Below are positions 41,526 through 49,984 of a stretch of DNA of 64,000 nucleotides, one piece after another. Position 1 is the first letter of the stretch. Each line of letters begins with the position of its first letter. A model generated the notes under the pieces. It was not told the DNA's origin. It was given only the letters and a program-made list of their open reading frames with translations, and made no database searches. The position numbers and the translations under genes were made by a program. Source of the DNA: Dehalococcoidia bacterium (GTDB lineage Bacteria; Chloroflexota; Dehalococcoidia; UBA2979). The stretch spans positions 1-64,000 of the forward strand of contig JANQNP010000120.1 in assembly GCA_028279505.1 (NCBI GenBank), read 5' to 3'.

Positions 41526-41969
41526 ATGACGACCACGACGATGACCACGACGCAGCGCTCGACCTCGACGCAGTCCGGGTCGGTCGAGGCCCGCCTTGCC
41601 CACGTGCGCGCCGCCTTCGGCTACCTGATGACCCAGCCCGCCGAGCGCGACGCCACCGTCCGCGAGCAGCTCTTCTCGCCCGAGTACGAGATCTTCGGCC
41701 CCGCCCGCGAGAACTGCGGCAGCCTTCCGGCTGCCCGCCCCGGCCACGACCTGTTCAGCGGCTTTTCCGAGTCGGCACTCGACCTGACCGACATGGTCAC
41801 CTCCGGTGACCGCGTCATCAGCTACGTCCGCTTCAGCGGCCGCCACACCGGCGACTTCGAGGGCCACCCGCCCACCGGTCGCCGCATGACCGCCGACGGC
41901 ATGGTCGTGCACCGCTTCGGCGGCGACGGCCGCATCGCCGAGCAATGGAGCGTCCTGCGATGGCGCTAG
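41526..41969 (+). CDS. SnoaL/NTF2-like protein
   Basis: This 147-aa protein begins with a Thr/Ser-rich string (MTTTTMTTTQRSTSTQ) and continues with an NTF2-like domain: HDLFSGFSESALDLTDMVTS, GDRVISYVRFSGRHTGDFEG, PPTGRRMTADGMVVHRF and IAEQWSVLRW, matching SnoaL-like polyketide-cyclase relatives. GAGGAGGCGCAAG precedes ATG 41,526. Its end overlaps the start of azlC by 10 bases, although no functional link is evident. Confidence 0.83.
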   Translation: MTTTTMTTTQRSTSTQSGSVEARLAHVRAAFGYLMTQPAERDATVREQLFSPEYEIFGPARENCGSLPAARPGHDLFSGFSESALDLTDMVTSGDRVISYVRFSGRHTGDFEGHPPTGRRMTADGMVVHRFGGDGRIAEQWSVLRWR

Positions 41970-42820
41970 CAGCCGCCCCCGCGGCTTTCGAGGAAGCTGC
42001 CGCTCCCGCAGCCTTCGAGGACTCCGCCGCCCCCACCTACGGGGCGGCGGACCTCGACGACACCGCGACCCCGGCGCCCCCCGCCCCCGCCGAGGCCCAA
42101 TCCGCCGCCGAGGCCACGCGAACCGACGCGGCGACGAGCGATCGCCGCCACGCAATCCGCGCCGGCCTGATCGACGCCCTGCCCGTGATCGCCGGCGTCC
42201 TGCCCTTCGGTCTCGTGATCGGCGTCGCCGTCGGCGAGAGCACCGTCAACAACGCCGCCGGCTGGGCGGGATCGTTCCTCATGTTCGGCGGATCGGCGCA
42301 CCTCGCGGCGATCTCGCTCCTCGGCGGCGGCGCGGGCGCAGCGGCCGTGCTGGTCACCGTCCTCGTCATCAACGCGCGGCTGCTCGTCTACAGCGCCTCG
42401 CTCGGCCCGAGGTTCCGCCACCAACCGAGGTGGTTCCGCTGGACCGCGCCCTACTTCCTCGTCGACCAGATGTTCGCGCTCACCTGGAGCCGCCTCGACA
42501 CCGGCGTCAGCGCCGGCTGGCTCCGCGCGTACTACCTCTCGGCCGGGATCGCCGTCGGGCTCGTCTGGGTCGCCGCCATCGCCACCGGCGTCCTCGTCGG
42601 CCCCGTCATCCCTGCCTCGTGGGAGCTCTCCTTCGCGACCCCCGCACTGATGCTCGCGCTCCTGATGCCGTCGCTGGTCAACCGCCCGGCCGTCATCGCC
42701 GCCATCGTCGGCGCGACCGTCGCTGTCCTGCTGATCGGCTTGCCGCACGGCCTCCACCTGCTGATCGGCACCGGCGTCGGGACCATCACCGGCATCGCCA
42801 CCGAACGGATCCAGCGATGA
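41960..42820 (+). CDS. azlC: AzlC-family branched-chain amino acid exporter subunit
   Basis: This 286-aa membrane protein carries the AzlC domain from about residue 60: GLIDALPVIAGVLPFGLVIG, FGGSAHLAAISLLGGGAGAA and NARLLVYSASLGPRFRHQPR, with about five to six TM helices. With AzlD it forms an exporter of branched-chain amino acids. The first 60 residues are an Ala/Pro/Glu-rich tail with a short repeat (APAAFEE, APAAFED), which is unusual for the family. The start at 41,960 overlaps the upstream stop; an earlier ATG at 41,945 is also possible. Confidence 0.88.
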   Translation: MALAAAPAAFEEAAAPAAFEDSAAPTYGAADLDDTATPAPPAPAEAQSAAEATRTDAATSDRRHAIRAGLIDALPVIAGVLPFGLVIGVAVGESTVNNAAGWAGSFLMFGGSAHLAAISLLGGGAGAAAVLVTVLVINARLLVYSASLGPRFRHQPRWFRWTAPYFLVDQMFALTWSRLDTGVSAGWLRAYYLSAGIAVGLVWVAAIATGVLVGPVIPASWELSFATPALMLALLMPSLVNRPAVIAAIVGATVAVLLIGLPHGLHLLIGTGVGTITGIATERIQR

Positions 42821-43143
42821 CCGACCTTGCCATCATCGCCGCCGCCGGTCTCGCCACCTGGGTCCTACGCGCCTCGTTCATCACCCTTGTCGGTGATCGG
42901 CAACTGCCCGAGGCCAGCGAGAGCGTTCTCCGCTACGCGCGCCCGGCCGTCCTCGCTGCGCTCGCCGCCAGCGCCACCGTCGGCAGCGGCGGCCTCGTCG
43001 CCAGCGCCACGCTCCTCCCGAGGGTGATCGGTGCGGCCGGTGCCGGCATCGCCGCATGGCGAACCGGAAACATGCTGCTGACCCTCGGCGTCGGCTTCGC
43101 CGCCCTCGCCGCCACCCGCCTCGCCATCAACGTCGCCGGCTAA
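42817..43143 (+). CDS. azlD: AzlD-family branched-chain amino acid exporter subunit
   Basis: This 108-aa protein has about four TM helices: LAIIAAAGLATWVLRASFIT, LRYARPAVLAALAASATVGS and an AAWRTGNMLLTLGVGFAAL segment, as in AzlD. ATG 42,817 overlaps the azlC stop as ATGA, which also fixes the start. It is the obligate small partner of AzlC. Confidence 0.9.
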   Translation: MTDLAIIAAAGLATWVLRASFITLVGDRQLPEASESVLRYARPAVLAALAASATVGSGGLVASATLLPRVIGAAGAGIAAWRTGNMLLTLGVGFAALAATRLAINVAG

Positions 43144-43175
43144 CGCACCCCCACGACGAAACGAACGGACCAACG

Positions 43176-44354
43176 ATGACCATCGTCACCCTCGAGCCAC
43201 CGACCACCGTCAGCGATCCACTGGCGACCACGCAGGCGCTCCTCCCGAGGATCCGCGACCTCGCGATCGAGACCGAGCTGACCGGTCGCGTCCCCCAGCC
43301 CCTCGTCGACCAGCTCATCGAGGCCGGCCTCTTCCACCTGCTCCTGCCCCGCTCACTCGGCGGCAGCGAGACCGACCCGGTCACCGCCGCCCGCGTCGTC
43401 GAGCTCCTCGCCTCAGCTGACGCCTCCACTGGCTGGGTCGCCATGCTCGCCATGCAGAACAGCTACATGGCCGGCTTCCTGCCGGAAACCGGCGCCCTCG
43501 AGGTCTGGGCCAACCAGGGCGTCGTCTCCGGCACCGCCCGCCCGATCGGGCGCGCCGTCCCGGTCAGCGAACCGGAGCCGGGCTACGTCATCTCCGGCAC
43601 CTGGCCCTTCGCCAGCGGCAGCAGCCACGCCACCTGGTTCTCCGCCGAGTGCGTCGTCTACGACGGCGACGAGCCGCGCCTCGACGAGGAGGGCAACCAG
43701 TTCGCGCCCACCTTCTTTGTCTCGCGCGCGGACGTCACCGTGCGCGAGACCTGGAACACCACCGGCCTCCGCGGCACCGCCAGCAACGACTTCACCATCG
43801 ACGGCGTCTTCGTCCCGGAGCGCCGCACCTTCCGCACCTTGATCGACCCGCCGGTGCACGACTGGGCGCTCTACCGCGCACTCCCGCTGCTCTTCATGAA
43901 CCAGGGCGCGCACGCCCTCGGCGTCGCCAGCGGCGCCATCGAGGAAGCGCGCGCCGCGTTCAGCACCCGCAACGGCTGGGGCGGCGTCCCGCTCGCCGAA
44001 CAGCCCCGATTCCAGGCCGCGATTGCCGAGGCCGTCGCGAAGGTCCAGTCCGCCCGCGCCTACATCTACAGCTCCGCCGAGGAGCTCTGGCACGCCGTAC
44101 AGGCGGACGCGGATACGCCCGAGCTCCGCGCCCGCGTCCGCCTCGCAACCAGCCACGCCGCCTCCGCCAGCCTCGAGGCCGTCGACCTCCTCCACCGCAC
44201 GATGGCGACCAGCGCCGTCATGACGGGCGCCCCGATCGAGCGCCAGTTCCGCGACCTCCACACCGCCGCGGCCCACGTCATGGTCGGCCCCCTCACCTAC
44301 GAGGCAGCCGGCCGCGTCGAACTCGGATCGGAGGCGTCATTCCCCTACTTCTAG
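43176..44354 (+). CDS. Acyl-CoA-dehydrogenase-fold flavin monooxygenase
   Basis: This 392-aa protein resembles HsaA/HpaB-like two-component oxygenases and other acyl-CoA-dehydrogenase-fold enzymes: LLLPRSLGGSETDPVTAARV, SADASTGWVAMLAMQNSYMA, GYVISGTWPFASGSSHATWF and TTGLRGTASNDFTIDGVFVP. The helical C-domain is complete (TSHAASASLEAVDLLHRTMA). The lack of a CoA-binding pattern favours a reduced-flavin oxygenase on an aromatic or steroid-like substrate. It lies 32 bases after azlD; the reductase partner could be the flavin reductase at 51.6 kb. Confidence 0.83.
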   Translation: MTIVTLEPPTTVSDPLATTQALLPRIRDLAIETELTGRVPQPLVDQLIEAGLFHLLLPRSLGGSETDPVTAARVVELLASADASTGWVAMLAMQNSYMAGFLPETGALEVWANQGVVSGTARPIGRAVPVSEPEPGYVISGTWPFASGSSHATWFSAECVVYDGDEPRLDEEGNQFAPTFFVSRADVTVRETWNTTGLRGTASNDFTIDGVFVPERRTFRTLIDPPVHDWALYRALPLLFMNQGAHALGVASGAIEEARAAFSTRNGWGGVPLAEQPRFQAAIAEAVAKVQSARAYIYSSAEELWHAVQADADTPELRARVRLATSHAASASLEAVDLLHRTMATSAVMTGAPIERQFRDLHTAAAHVMVGPLTYEAAGRVELGSEASFPYF

Positions 44355-44413
44355 CCGCCACCGAACCGCGATCGACCGAAGCGAACTGAATACCCTCAAG
44401 AGAGGTCACGGCC

Positions 44414-44902
44414 ATGAACACCCTCGACGTCCTGCGCTACGGGCACGGCACCGTGCTCGAAACCATCGAACGAGTCCCGGAGGACGCCTGGGACGTCCCC
44501 GGCGCCGCCGGCCACTGGTCACCCCGCGACGTGATCGGCCACCTCGGCGCCTTCGAGCTGCTGCTCGGCCAGGTCCTCGAGTCCCTCGACGGCGCCGACG
44601 GCATCCCGCTCGTCGAAGCCTGGGGTGAACTCGGCGAGGAAGGGTGGAACGAGCAGCAGTGGGCGCTCCGCCAGACCCTCCCCGCCCGCGCCGTCATCGA
44701 GGAGTACACGCACGCCTACGAGCACGTCATCTCGCTCGCGGCCCGCATCCCCGAGGAAGCCTTCTCGCGGAACGGCCTGCTCCCCTGGTACGGCGAGCAG
44801 TACGACCTCGACGACTTCATCGTCTACTCCGCGTACGGCCACAAGCGCGAACACACCGCCCAGATCGGCGCCTTCCTGGACCGCTGGCCCACCGCCCAGT
44901 AG
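44414..44902 (+). CDS. DinB-family protein
   Basis: This 162-aa four-helix protein of the DinB/YfiT type contains HWSPRDVIGHLGAFELLLGQ and KREHTAQIGAFL, which hold the expected metal-binding histidines. Family members include thiol (mycothiol or bacillithiol) S-transferases and metal-dependent hydrolases, and many have unknown roles. Its 3' end is followed by a strong bidirectional hairpin. Confidence 0.85.
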   Translation: MNTLDVLRYGHGTVLETIERVPEDAWDVPGAAGHWSPRDVIGHLGAFELLLGQVLESLDGADGIPLVEAWGELGEEGWNEQQWALRQTLPARAVIEEYTHAYEHVISLAARIPEEAFSRNGLLPWYGEQYDLDDFIVYSAYGHKREHTAQIGAFLDRWPTAQ

Positions 44903-44930
44903 CCCGCCGTGCCAGGCGGTCCCTCTACCG

Positions 44931-44958
44931 CGACGGCCGGGCTCACGCCCGGCCGTCG
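44931..44958. terminator. Bidirectional hairpin terminator
   Basis: CGACGGCCGGGC (44,931-44,942) and GCCCGGCCGTCG (44,947-44,958) form a perfect 12-bp stem with a TCAC loop between the converging DinB and VOC genes. It is the cleanest terminator-like hairpin in the window, although it lacks a long U-tract. Confidence 0.8.
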
Positions 44959-45004
44959 TTGCGTGTCGACCTCGAGTCGGGCACGCGCGAGGGCGCTCCA
45001 GCCA

Positions 45005-45412
45005 CTAGTCGGTGAAGAGGCAGAACGGATGCCCGGCCGGATCGAGCAGCACCCGCAAGTCGTCCCGCCCCTGGAACGAGGCCAAACGACCGCCCGAGGC
45101 CAGCGCATGCGCGACCGCCGCCTCGAGGTCCTCCACCTTGATGTCCAGGTGCAGCATCTTGTCCTGCTGCCCCGGCTCCTCGGGCCAGACCGGCGCCCGG
45201 TAATCGTCGCGCTCCTGGAACGAGAGCCCGGTCCCGCCATCCGGATCGCGCATCAGGATGAAGTCGCTATCCCGATAGCTGATCTCCCAGCCGAGCAGCC
45301 GGCCGTAGAAGTCGGCCATCGCGACGGCGTCCGCGCAGTCGATGTTGACCGTCTGCAGCCTCAGCGCCGGCCGTCGAGGCCGATCGTCAGCCGCCACGAC
45401 TGATCCGGTCAC
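45005..45412 (-). CDS. VOC/glyoxalase-like protein
   Basis: This 135-aa VOC-fold protein reads LQTVNIDCADAVAMADFYGR, LLGWEISYRDSDFILMRDPD, KMLHLDIKVEDLEAAVAHAL and LDPAGHPFCLF, the common glyoxalase_6-like pattern. It would bind a metal ion and a small substrate; which one is unknown. GTG 45,412 is the most upstream start and the homology begins near residue 18. Confidence 0.85.
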   Translation of the reverse strand: MTGSVVAADDRPRRPALRLQTVNIDCADAVAMADFYGRLLGWEISYRDSDFILMRDPDGGTGLSFQERDDYRAPVWPEEPGQQDKMLHLDIKVEDLEAAVAHALASGGRLASFQGRDDLRVLLDPAGHPFCLFTD

Positions 45413-45433
45413 GCCGCCGAGCGGAGCCGCACG

Positions 45434-46741
45434 CTACAGGTAGTGCAGCTTCTTCGCCTCGGCGGTCAGCTCCTCGCGGAACTTCGGGTGCGCGAGCCCG
45501 ATCAGCGCCTTCGCCCGCTCCGCCGTCGTCAGCCCCTTCAGGCAGGCGACGCCGTACTCCGAGGCCACGTAGTGCACCTCGTTCCGCGGCGTCGTCACCA
45601 CCGCGCCCGGCTTCAGCGTCGGCACCACGCGCGACACCTCGCCGCTCTTCGCCGTCGAGTAGAACGCGATGATCGACTTCCCACCCCGCGAGTCGAACGC
45701 GCCGCGCGCGTAGTCGTGCTGGCCACCCGTGCCGCTGAACTGCCACGGCCCCATCGACTCGGAGTCGCACTGCCCCGTCAGGTCGATCTCGATCGTCGAG
45801 TTCACCGAGATCAGGTTGTCGTTCTTCGCGATGTTCGGCGGGAAGTTGGTGTAGGACACCGGCCGCGCCTCGATGTACGGGTTGTCGTCCAGGAACTCGT
45901 ACATCCGCTTCGAGCCCGCCGCGAACGCGTACAGCGCCTTGCCCGGGTGGAACGTCTTCTGCGACCCGTTCGCGATCCCCTCCTCGACGAGGTCGACCAT
46001 CGAGTCGACGAACATCTCCGTGTGGATCCCGAGGTCCTTGTGGCCCGCCAGGCTCTTCGCCACCGCGTTCGGCACCCCACCGATGCCCAGCTGGATGCAC
46101 GCGCCGTCCGGGATCATCTCCGCGATCAGCTTGCCCATCGCCGCGTCCTCTTCGCGGTCGGGCGGCACCGGCAGCTCGTTCAGCGGTGCGTCGTGCTCCA
46201 CTACCGCCGTCGCCTCGGAGATGTGCACCCAGGAGTCGCCGTGCACCCGCGGCATGTTCTGGTTGATCTCGAGGATCACCACGTCCGCCTTCGCGATCGA
46301 CGCCTTCGCCGTGTCGACGTTCGTTCCGAGGCTCATGTACCCGTGCTCGTCGATCCGCGACACCGCCATCATCGTGACGTTGATGTCCATGAACTCGGTG
46401 ATCAGCCGCGGGATCTGGTGGAAGTACGCCGGGTTGAAAACCGCGTGCCCCTCCGCGATCAGCCCACGGTCGGCGCCGCTCGCGAACAGCGACTCCCACT
46501 GGATCACCTCGCGCAGCTCGGGCTGCAGGATCGTCCGCGCGCTGGCGCCCATCGGCAGCAGGCTCGTCATCCGCAGGTTCGTGTAACCGCCGTCCTTCGC
46601 ACGGTTCGCCACCGCCTCCAGCATCGCCGGAGGCTCGCCCACCGCGAGTCCCTGCATCACGTAGGAACCGTCGGGGATCAGCGCCGCCGCCTCGTCGGGC
46701 GTGCGTAGCTTCTCCCGGTACATCTCGGTCCAGCGGCTCAT
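45434..46741 (-). CDS. Acetyl-CoA hydrolase / 4-hydroxybutyrate CoA-transferase family
   Basis: This 435-aa family I CoA-transferase-like enzyme has GSYVMQGLAVGEPPAMLEAV, AVFNPAYFHQIPRLI, GACIQLGIGGVPNAVAKSLA, the glutamate-bearing segment ISVNSTIEIDLTGQC, and GTGGQHDYARGAFDSRGGKS. Enzymes of this group move CoA between acetyl-CoA and 4-hydroxybutyrate, butyrate or succinate, via a glutamyl-CoA thioester. The donor and acceptor cannot be told from sequence. It is a single cytosolic gene with ATG 46,741. Confidence 0.88.
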   Translation of the reverse strand: MSRWTEMYREKLRTPDEAAALIPDGSYVMQGLAVGEPPAMLEAVANRAKDGGYTNLRMTSLLPMGASARTILQPELREVIQWESLFASGADRGLIAEGHAVFNPAYFHQIPRLITEFMDINVTMMAVSRIDEHGYMSLGTNVDTAKASIAKADVVILEINQNMPRVHGDSWVHISEATAVVEHDAPLNELPVPPDREEDAAMGKLIAEMIPDGACIQLGIGGVPNAVAKSLAGHKDLGIHTEMFVDSMVDLVEEGIANGSQKTFHPGKALYAFAAGSKRMYEFLDDNPYIEARPVSYTNFPPNIAKNDNLISVNSTIEIDLTGQCDSESMGPWQFSGTGGQHDYARGAFDSRGGKSIIAFYSTAKSGEVSRVVPTLKPGAVVTTPRNEVHYVASEYGVACLKGLTTAERAKALIGLAHPKFREELTAEAKKLHYL

Positions 46742-46784
46742 CGACGACTCCTCATTCGGGTGGGCCTCTCGGCCGAATAGCTTC

Positions 46785-46838
46785 GGCGAGCCTGAGAATA
46801 CAGGGCTCGCCATCGTTTTCGGAGCCGCTACGGCTCCG
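46785..46838 (-). terminator. Two hairpins after cytochrome gene
   Basis: CGGAGCCG/CGGCTCCG (46,820-46,827 and 46,831-46,838, with the stop codon in the loop) and GGCGAGCC/GGCTCGCC (46,785-46,792 and 46,804-46,811) lie in tandem between the cytochrome stop and the CoA-transferase start. They are likely to end the LLM-cytochrome transcript. No U-tract is seen. Confidence 0.5.
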
Positions 46839-47172
46839 TGCGCAGGAAATCCACCAGCGCCGTGATCTCGCGGTCGTTCAACCCCGCCCGCCGCCACGCC
46901 GGCATCGAGGTGCCCCCGCGCCCCTGCGCGATCACCTCGAAGTAGAACGCGTCGTCCTCGCCCAGATCGTCCGGCCGCAACGCCGGCCCGATCCCACCAC
47001 CGCGCTCACCGCCATGGCACGAGGAGCAGTTGCTCCCGTAGTACTCCGCCACGCTCCGGCCACCGAACAGCGGCTCCCCGTCGTCCGGCACCGGCGTCGA
47101 CGTATCCACGCTGCTGCACGCCGCGACGACGACCCCAACGAGGATCGCGATCCCGCCGAGGGCTGCCCTCAA
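46828..47172 (-). CDS. Small c-type cytochrome lipoprotein
   Basis: This 114-aa protein starts at TTG 47,172, overlapping the stop of the upstream LLM gene. A lipoprotein signal (GIAILVGVVVAACSS) is followed by one class I cytochrome c domain: YYGSNCSSCHGGERGGGIGP with the CxxCH haem site and TSMPAWRRAGLNDREI supplying the axial methionine. It is anchored outside the membrane and carries electrons between unknown partners. The rare TTG start is chosen because no other start keeps the signal peptide. Confidence 0.8.
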   Translation of the reverse strand: MRAALGGIAILVGVVVAACSSVDTSTPVPDDGEPLFGGRSVAEYYGSNCSSCHGGERGGGIGPALRPDDLGEDDAFYFEVIAQGRGGTSMPAWRRAGLNDREITALVDFLRTEP

Positions 47173-48095
47173 CTCGCAGCCCGCGCCACCGCCGCCGTCG
47201 CCGCGGCGATCGAACCTTCGCGATCCTCGGACAGCAGCGGATGCGCGATCAGCTCGCCCATCCCCGCCTCGACCCAGCGCTGCAGGCCGGCCACGACCTC
47301 GTCCTCGGTCCCCGACACCACGAGGTCGTCGAGCAGATCGTCGCCGTAGCTCCCCGCCACCTCGTACCCGGCCGCGGCGAACATCCCCTGGTAGTTCGGG
47401 ACGTTCGCGTACATCGCCAGCTGCTCGCGCGCCATCGCCCGCGCCGCATCGCGGTCCGTCGTCACCGCGATCGGCACGTGCGCGACCAGCGGCGGCGCCT
47501 CCCGACCCGCCGAGGCCGCCCCGGCCTGCAGCGCCGGTAGCGCGATCTCCTCGAGGTACTTGAGCGGGCTCATCCACGAGATCGCCCCGTCGGCCAGCTC
47601 CCCGCACAGCTCGTAGGACTTCGGCCGCAACGCCGAGGCCATCACCGGCACCGGCGCATGCGGGTTGATCCGCCCCCGCAGCGACACGTGCACGCCTTCG
47701 AACTCGACACGCCCTTCGTGTAGCAGCGCGCGAACCGTCTGCAGGTACTCGCGCAGGTTCGTCAGCGGCTTCGAGTACGGCCGCCCATACATCCGCTCCA
47801 CGAAGAACTGCGTCGTCGGCCCGATCCCCAGCCGGAACCGCCCCGGCCCGAACCCCTCGATCGCCATTGCCTCCTGCGCGAACGCCACCGGCTGCCGCGA
47901 CCACGTGTGCACGATCGCGCTCCCGAGGAGAATCCGCTCCGTCTGCGCCGCCGCGACCGCGTAGACCGGCATCATGTCGACGCCACCGGCCCCGCCCATC
48001 GTCGCCCACGCGGACTGAACCCCGGCCGCCTCCGCCGCCTGCACCTGCGCGACAAACGCCTCCGGGTTCGCTTCCTGGATCGCAATCCCGTACAT
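47169..48095 (-). CDS. LLM class F420-type oxidoreductase
   Basis: This 308-aa luciferase-like protein resembles the F420-dependent subgroup: YGIAIQEANPEAFVAQVQAA, ILLGSAIVHTWSRQPVAFAQ, GFGPGRFRLGIGPTTQFFVE and RGRINPHAPVPVMASALRPK. It probably transfers hydride between F420 and an unknown substrate. Use of F420 instead of FMN is inferred from subgroup resemblance, and no F420 biosynthesis gene is in the window. ATG 48,095 is the start; the end overlaps the cytochrome gene. Confidence 0.84.
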   Translation of the reverse strand: MYGIAIQEANPEAFVAQVQAAEAAGVQSAWATMGGAGGVDMMPVYAVAAAQTERILLGSAIVHTWSRQPVAFAQEAMAIEGFGPGRFRLGIGPTTQFFVERMYGRPYSKPLTNLREYLQTVRALLHEGRVEFEGVHVSLRGRINPHAPVPVMASALRPKSYELCGELADGAISWMSPLKYLEEIALPALQAGAASAGREAPPLVAHVPIAVTTDRDAARAMAREQLAMYANVPNYQGMFAAAGYEVAGSYGDDLLDDLVVSGTEDEVVAGLQRWVEAGMGELIAHPLLSEDREGSIAAATAAVARAAS

Positions 48096-48225
48096 CAGGC
48101 TTGCCTCTCTACCACCGAGCTTCGCGCGCACCTGAGCCATAGGCGTGTCACGAGTGCTCTGACTACTCAGACCCTGTGGGCCTGAATCGTCCTGCGCCGT
48201 GGGCGCGTACTGACAGCCACGAGGT

Positions 48226-48262
48226 GCGATACAAGCTCACGCTATGCGTGAACTTGTATCGC
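48226..48262. terminator. Long hairpin at the 3' end of the SDR operon
   Basis: A 17-bp stem with one mismatch (48,226-48,242 against 48,246-48,262, loop TAT) covers the stop codon and last codons of the SDR gene. Its outer 10 pairs, GCGATACAAG with CTTGTATCGC, are AT-richer than the surroundings. It is probably a terminator for the leftward operon; there is no U-tract. Confidence 0.5.
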
Positions 48263-49075
48263 GCCGTCGACCACGAACGTCTCGCTGTCGACGAACGCCG
48301 CCAGCTCGGAGCTCAGGTACACCACCGCCCCCTGCAGATCCTCGGGCTTCCCGAGCCGCCGCAGCGGGATATACCGCTCGAGGATTGCGTGGATCTCCTC
48401 GTCGGCCTGCACTCCCGGCACGTCGTCGTAGAACCCGAGGCCCAACGCGTTCACCGTCACGCCGTTGCGCCCCCACTCGAGGCCCAGCGACTTCGTGTAG
48501 CCGAGCACCGCCCCCTGCGACGCGCCGTAGAGCGCCGCGTTCGGAATGCCGCGGTCGTGCAGGATCGACACCAGCGTCGTGATCCGCCCGTACCCACGCT
48601 CGACCATCCCCTTGCCCACGGCCTGTGTGGCCACGAATACCGAGGTCGCGTTGCGGTCCAGCTCGCGCTGCCAGTCAGCGAGGCTCGAACTCAGCACCGG
48701 CTTGATGTTCGCCCCGTGCTGCGCGTTCACCAGGATGTCGATCGGCGCCACGTCCGACTCGATACCGGCCACCGCCGCTTCCACGGCACTCGGATCGGTG
48801 AGATCCACCCGCCGCACCGCGCTCTTCCGTCCGAGGCCAGTCACCGCCTCCGAGATCGCGGTCGCCTCGGACTCCTCGCCGGCGTCGTCGCCAAGCGTCG
48901 TCACCGAGACATCCGCCCCGGCCTCCGCCAGCGCGGTCGCCAGCGCGCGACCGAGCGGTCCGGTCGCACCGGTCACCAGCGCGTGCCGTCCACTGAGGTC
49001 GAACGGGTTCACCCCGCCGAGGTCGTACTCGTCCGCGGGCACGTCCATCTGCGGGACAGGAATCTGTACAGCCAT
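48242..49075 (-). CDS. SDR-family protein lacking the catalytic lysine
   Basis: This 277-aa short-chain dehydrogenase/reductase has the dinucleotide loop VTGATGPLGRALATALAEAG and a C-terminal DGAIQVHA. The catalytic motif reads YGASQ instead of YxxxK, and the NNAG motif reads NAQHGAN. The lysine that normally lowers the tyrosine pKa is missing, so oxidoreductase activity may be lost or altered. It follows another SDR gene by 4 bases, so the two may form a hetero-oligomer in which this is the non-catalytic subunit (inference). Confidence 0.87.
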   Translation of the reverse strand: MAVQIPVPQMDVPADEYDLGGVNPFDLSGRHALVTGATGPLGRALATALAEAGADVSVTTLGDDAGEESEATAISEAVTGLGRKSAVRRVDLTDPSAVEAAVAGIESDVAPIDILVNAQHGANIKPVLSSSLADWQRELDRNATSVFVATQAVGKGMVERGYGRITTLVSILHDRGIPNAALYGASQGAVLGYTKSLGLEWGRNGVTVNALGLGFYDDVPGVQADEEIHAILERYIPLRRLGKPEDLQGAVVYLSSELAAFVDSETFVVDGAIQVHA

Positions 49076-49079
49076 CGGT

Positions 49080-49874
49080 CTAGCCCTCCGCCTCTGGTGC
49101 GTACCCCGCCGGCAGCAGCCCGCCCGCGATCGCGCCGCCGTCCAGCAGCACCGTCTCGCCCGACATGTACGCCGACGCGTCGCTCGCGAGGAACACCGCT
49201 AGCGGACCCATCTCCCGAGGCCAGCCGACCCGCCCCACGGGCTGGAACCCGTTGCGCTGCTCGCGCAGATTCAGCTCGATCTCCTTCGGAATCAGTCCCG
49301 GCGCGATGCACGTGCAGCGAATGTTCTCCCGCGCGTACGTCATCGCCAGCGCCTTGGTGAACTGAATCACCCCACCCTTGGCCACCGAGTACATGAAGTT
49401 GTTCCGGCCGCCCCGGAACCCCCACCCGGACGTGAGGTTGATGACGTTCCCACCGCCGTGCTCGAGGAAGTGCGGAACGATCGCCCGCGAGCAGTAGAAA
49501 GCGGAGCTCAGATTGACGTCGATCCCGATCCGCCAGTCCTCGTCGTCCAGTTCCGGGAACGTCTTGCCTCGCCCCCGGTCGGTGATCCCCGCGTTGTTCA
49601 CGAGGATGTCGATCCGCCCGAACTTGGCGATCGCATCCTCCGTCATCGCGTTCACCTGCTCGGTGACCGTCACGTCGGCCGTCCCGACCTCCATCCGCCG
49701 GCCCTTGGCCTCCACGAGCGCCTTCGTCTCGTTCAACGGATCGAGGCGTCGCGCCGCCCCGTAGACGTCCGCGCCGGCGTCCGCCATCGCGAGCGCCATC
49801 GCTCGCCCCAGCCCTGTCCCGGCGCCCGTGATGATCGCGGTCTTCCCGCTCAGATCGAACTTGTCGAGGACCAT
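49080..49874 (-). CDS. SDR-family oxidoreductase
   Basis: This 264-aa classical SDR has AIITGAGTGLGRAMALAMAD (cofactor loop), ILVNNAGITDRGRG, catalytic YSVAKGG and DGGAIAGGLLP near the end. NAD(P)-dependent oxidation or reduction of a hydroxyl/keto group is expected; gluconate-5-dehydrogenase-like enzymes share this pattern. It is the first gene of a two-SDR operon. Confidence 0.9.
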   Translation of the reverse strand: MVLDKFDLSGKTAIITGAGTGLGRAMALAMADAGADVYGAARRLDPLNETKALVEAKGRRMEVGTADVTVTEQVNAMTEDAIAKFGRIDILVNNAGITDRGRGKTFPELDDEDWRIGIDVNLSSAFYCSRAIVPHFLEHGGGNVINLTSGWGFRGGRNNFMYSVAKGGVIQFTKALAMTYARENIRCTCIAPGLIPKEIELNLREQRNGFQPVGRVGWPREMGPLAVFLASDASAYMSGETVLLDGGAIAGGLLPAGYAPEAEG

Positions 49875-49984
49875 CGCCCCCTCCTCTATTGCGTTCGTGG
49901 TCGCCGGCGCAATCGCGCTCGACGCGGCGTGAATGTACCCCGATCGGCAACCACGCGCAGGGCGTCCTCGCTACGATCGAACCC

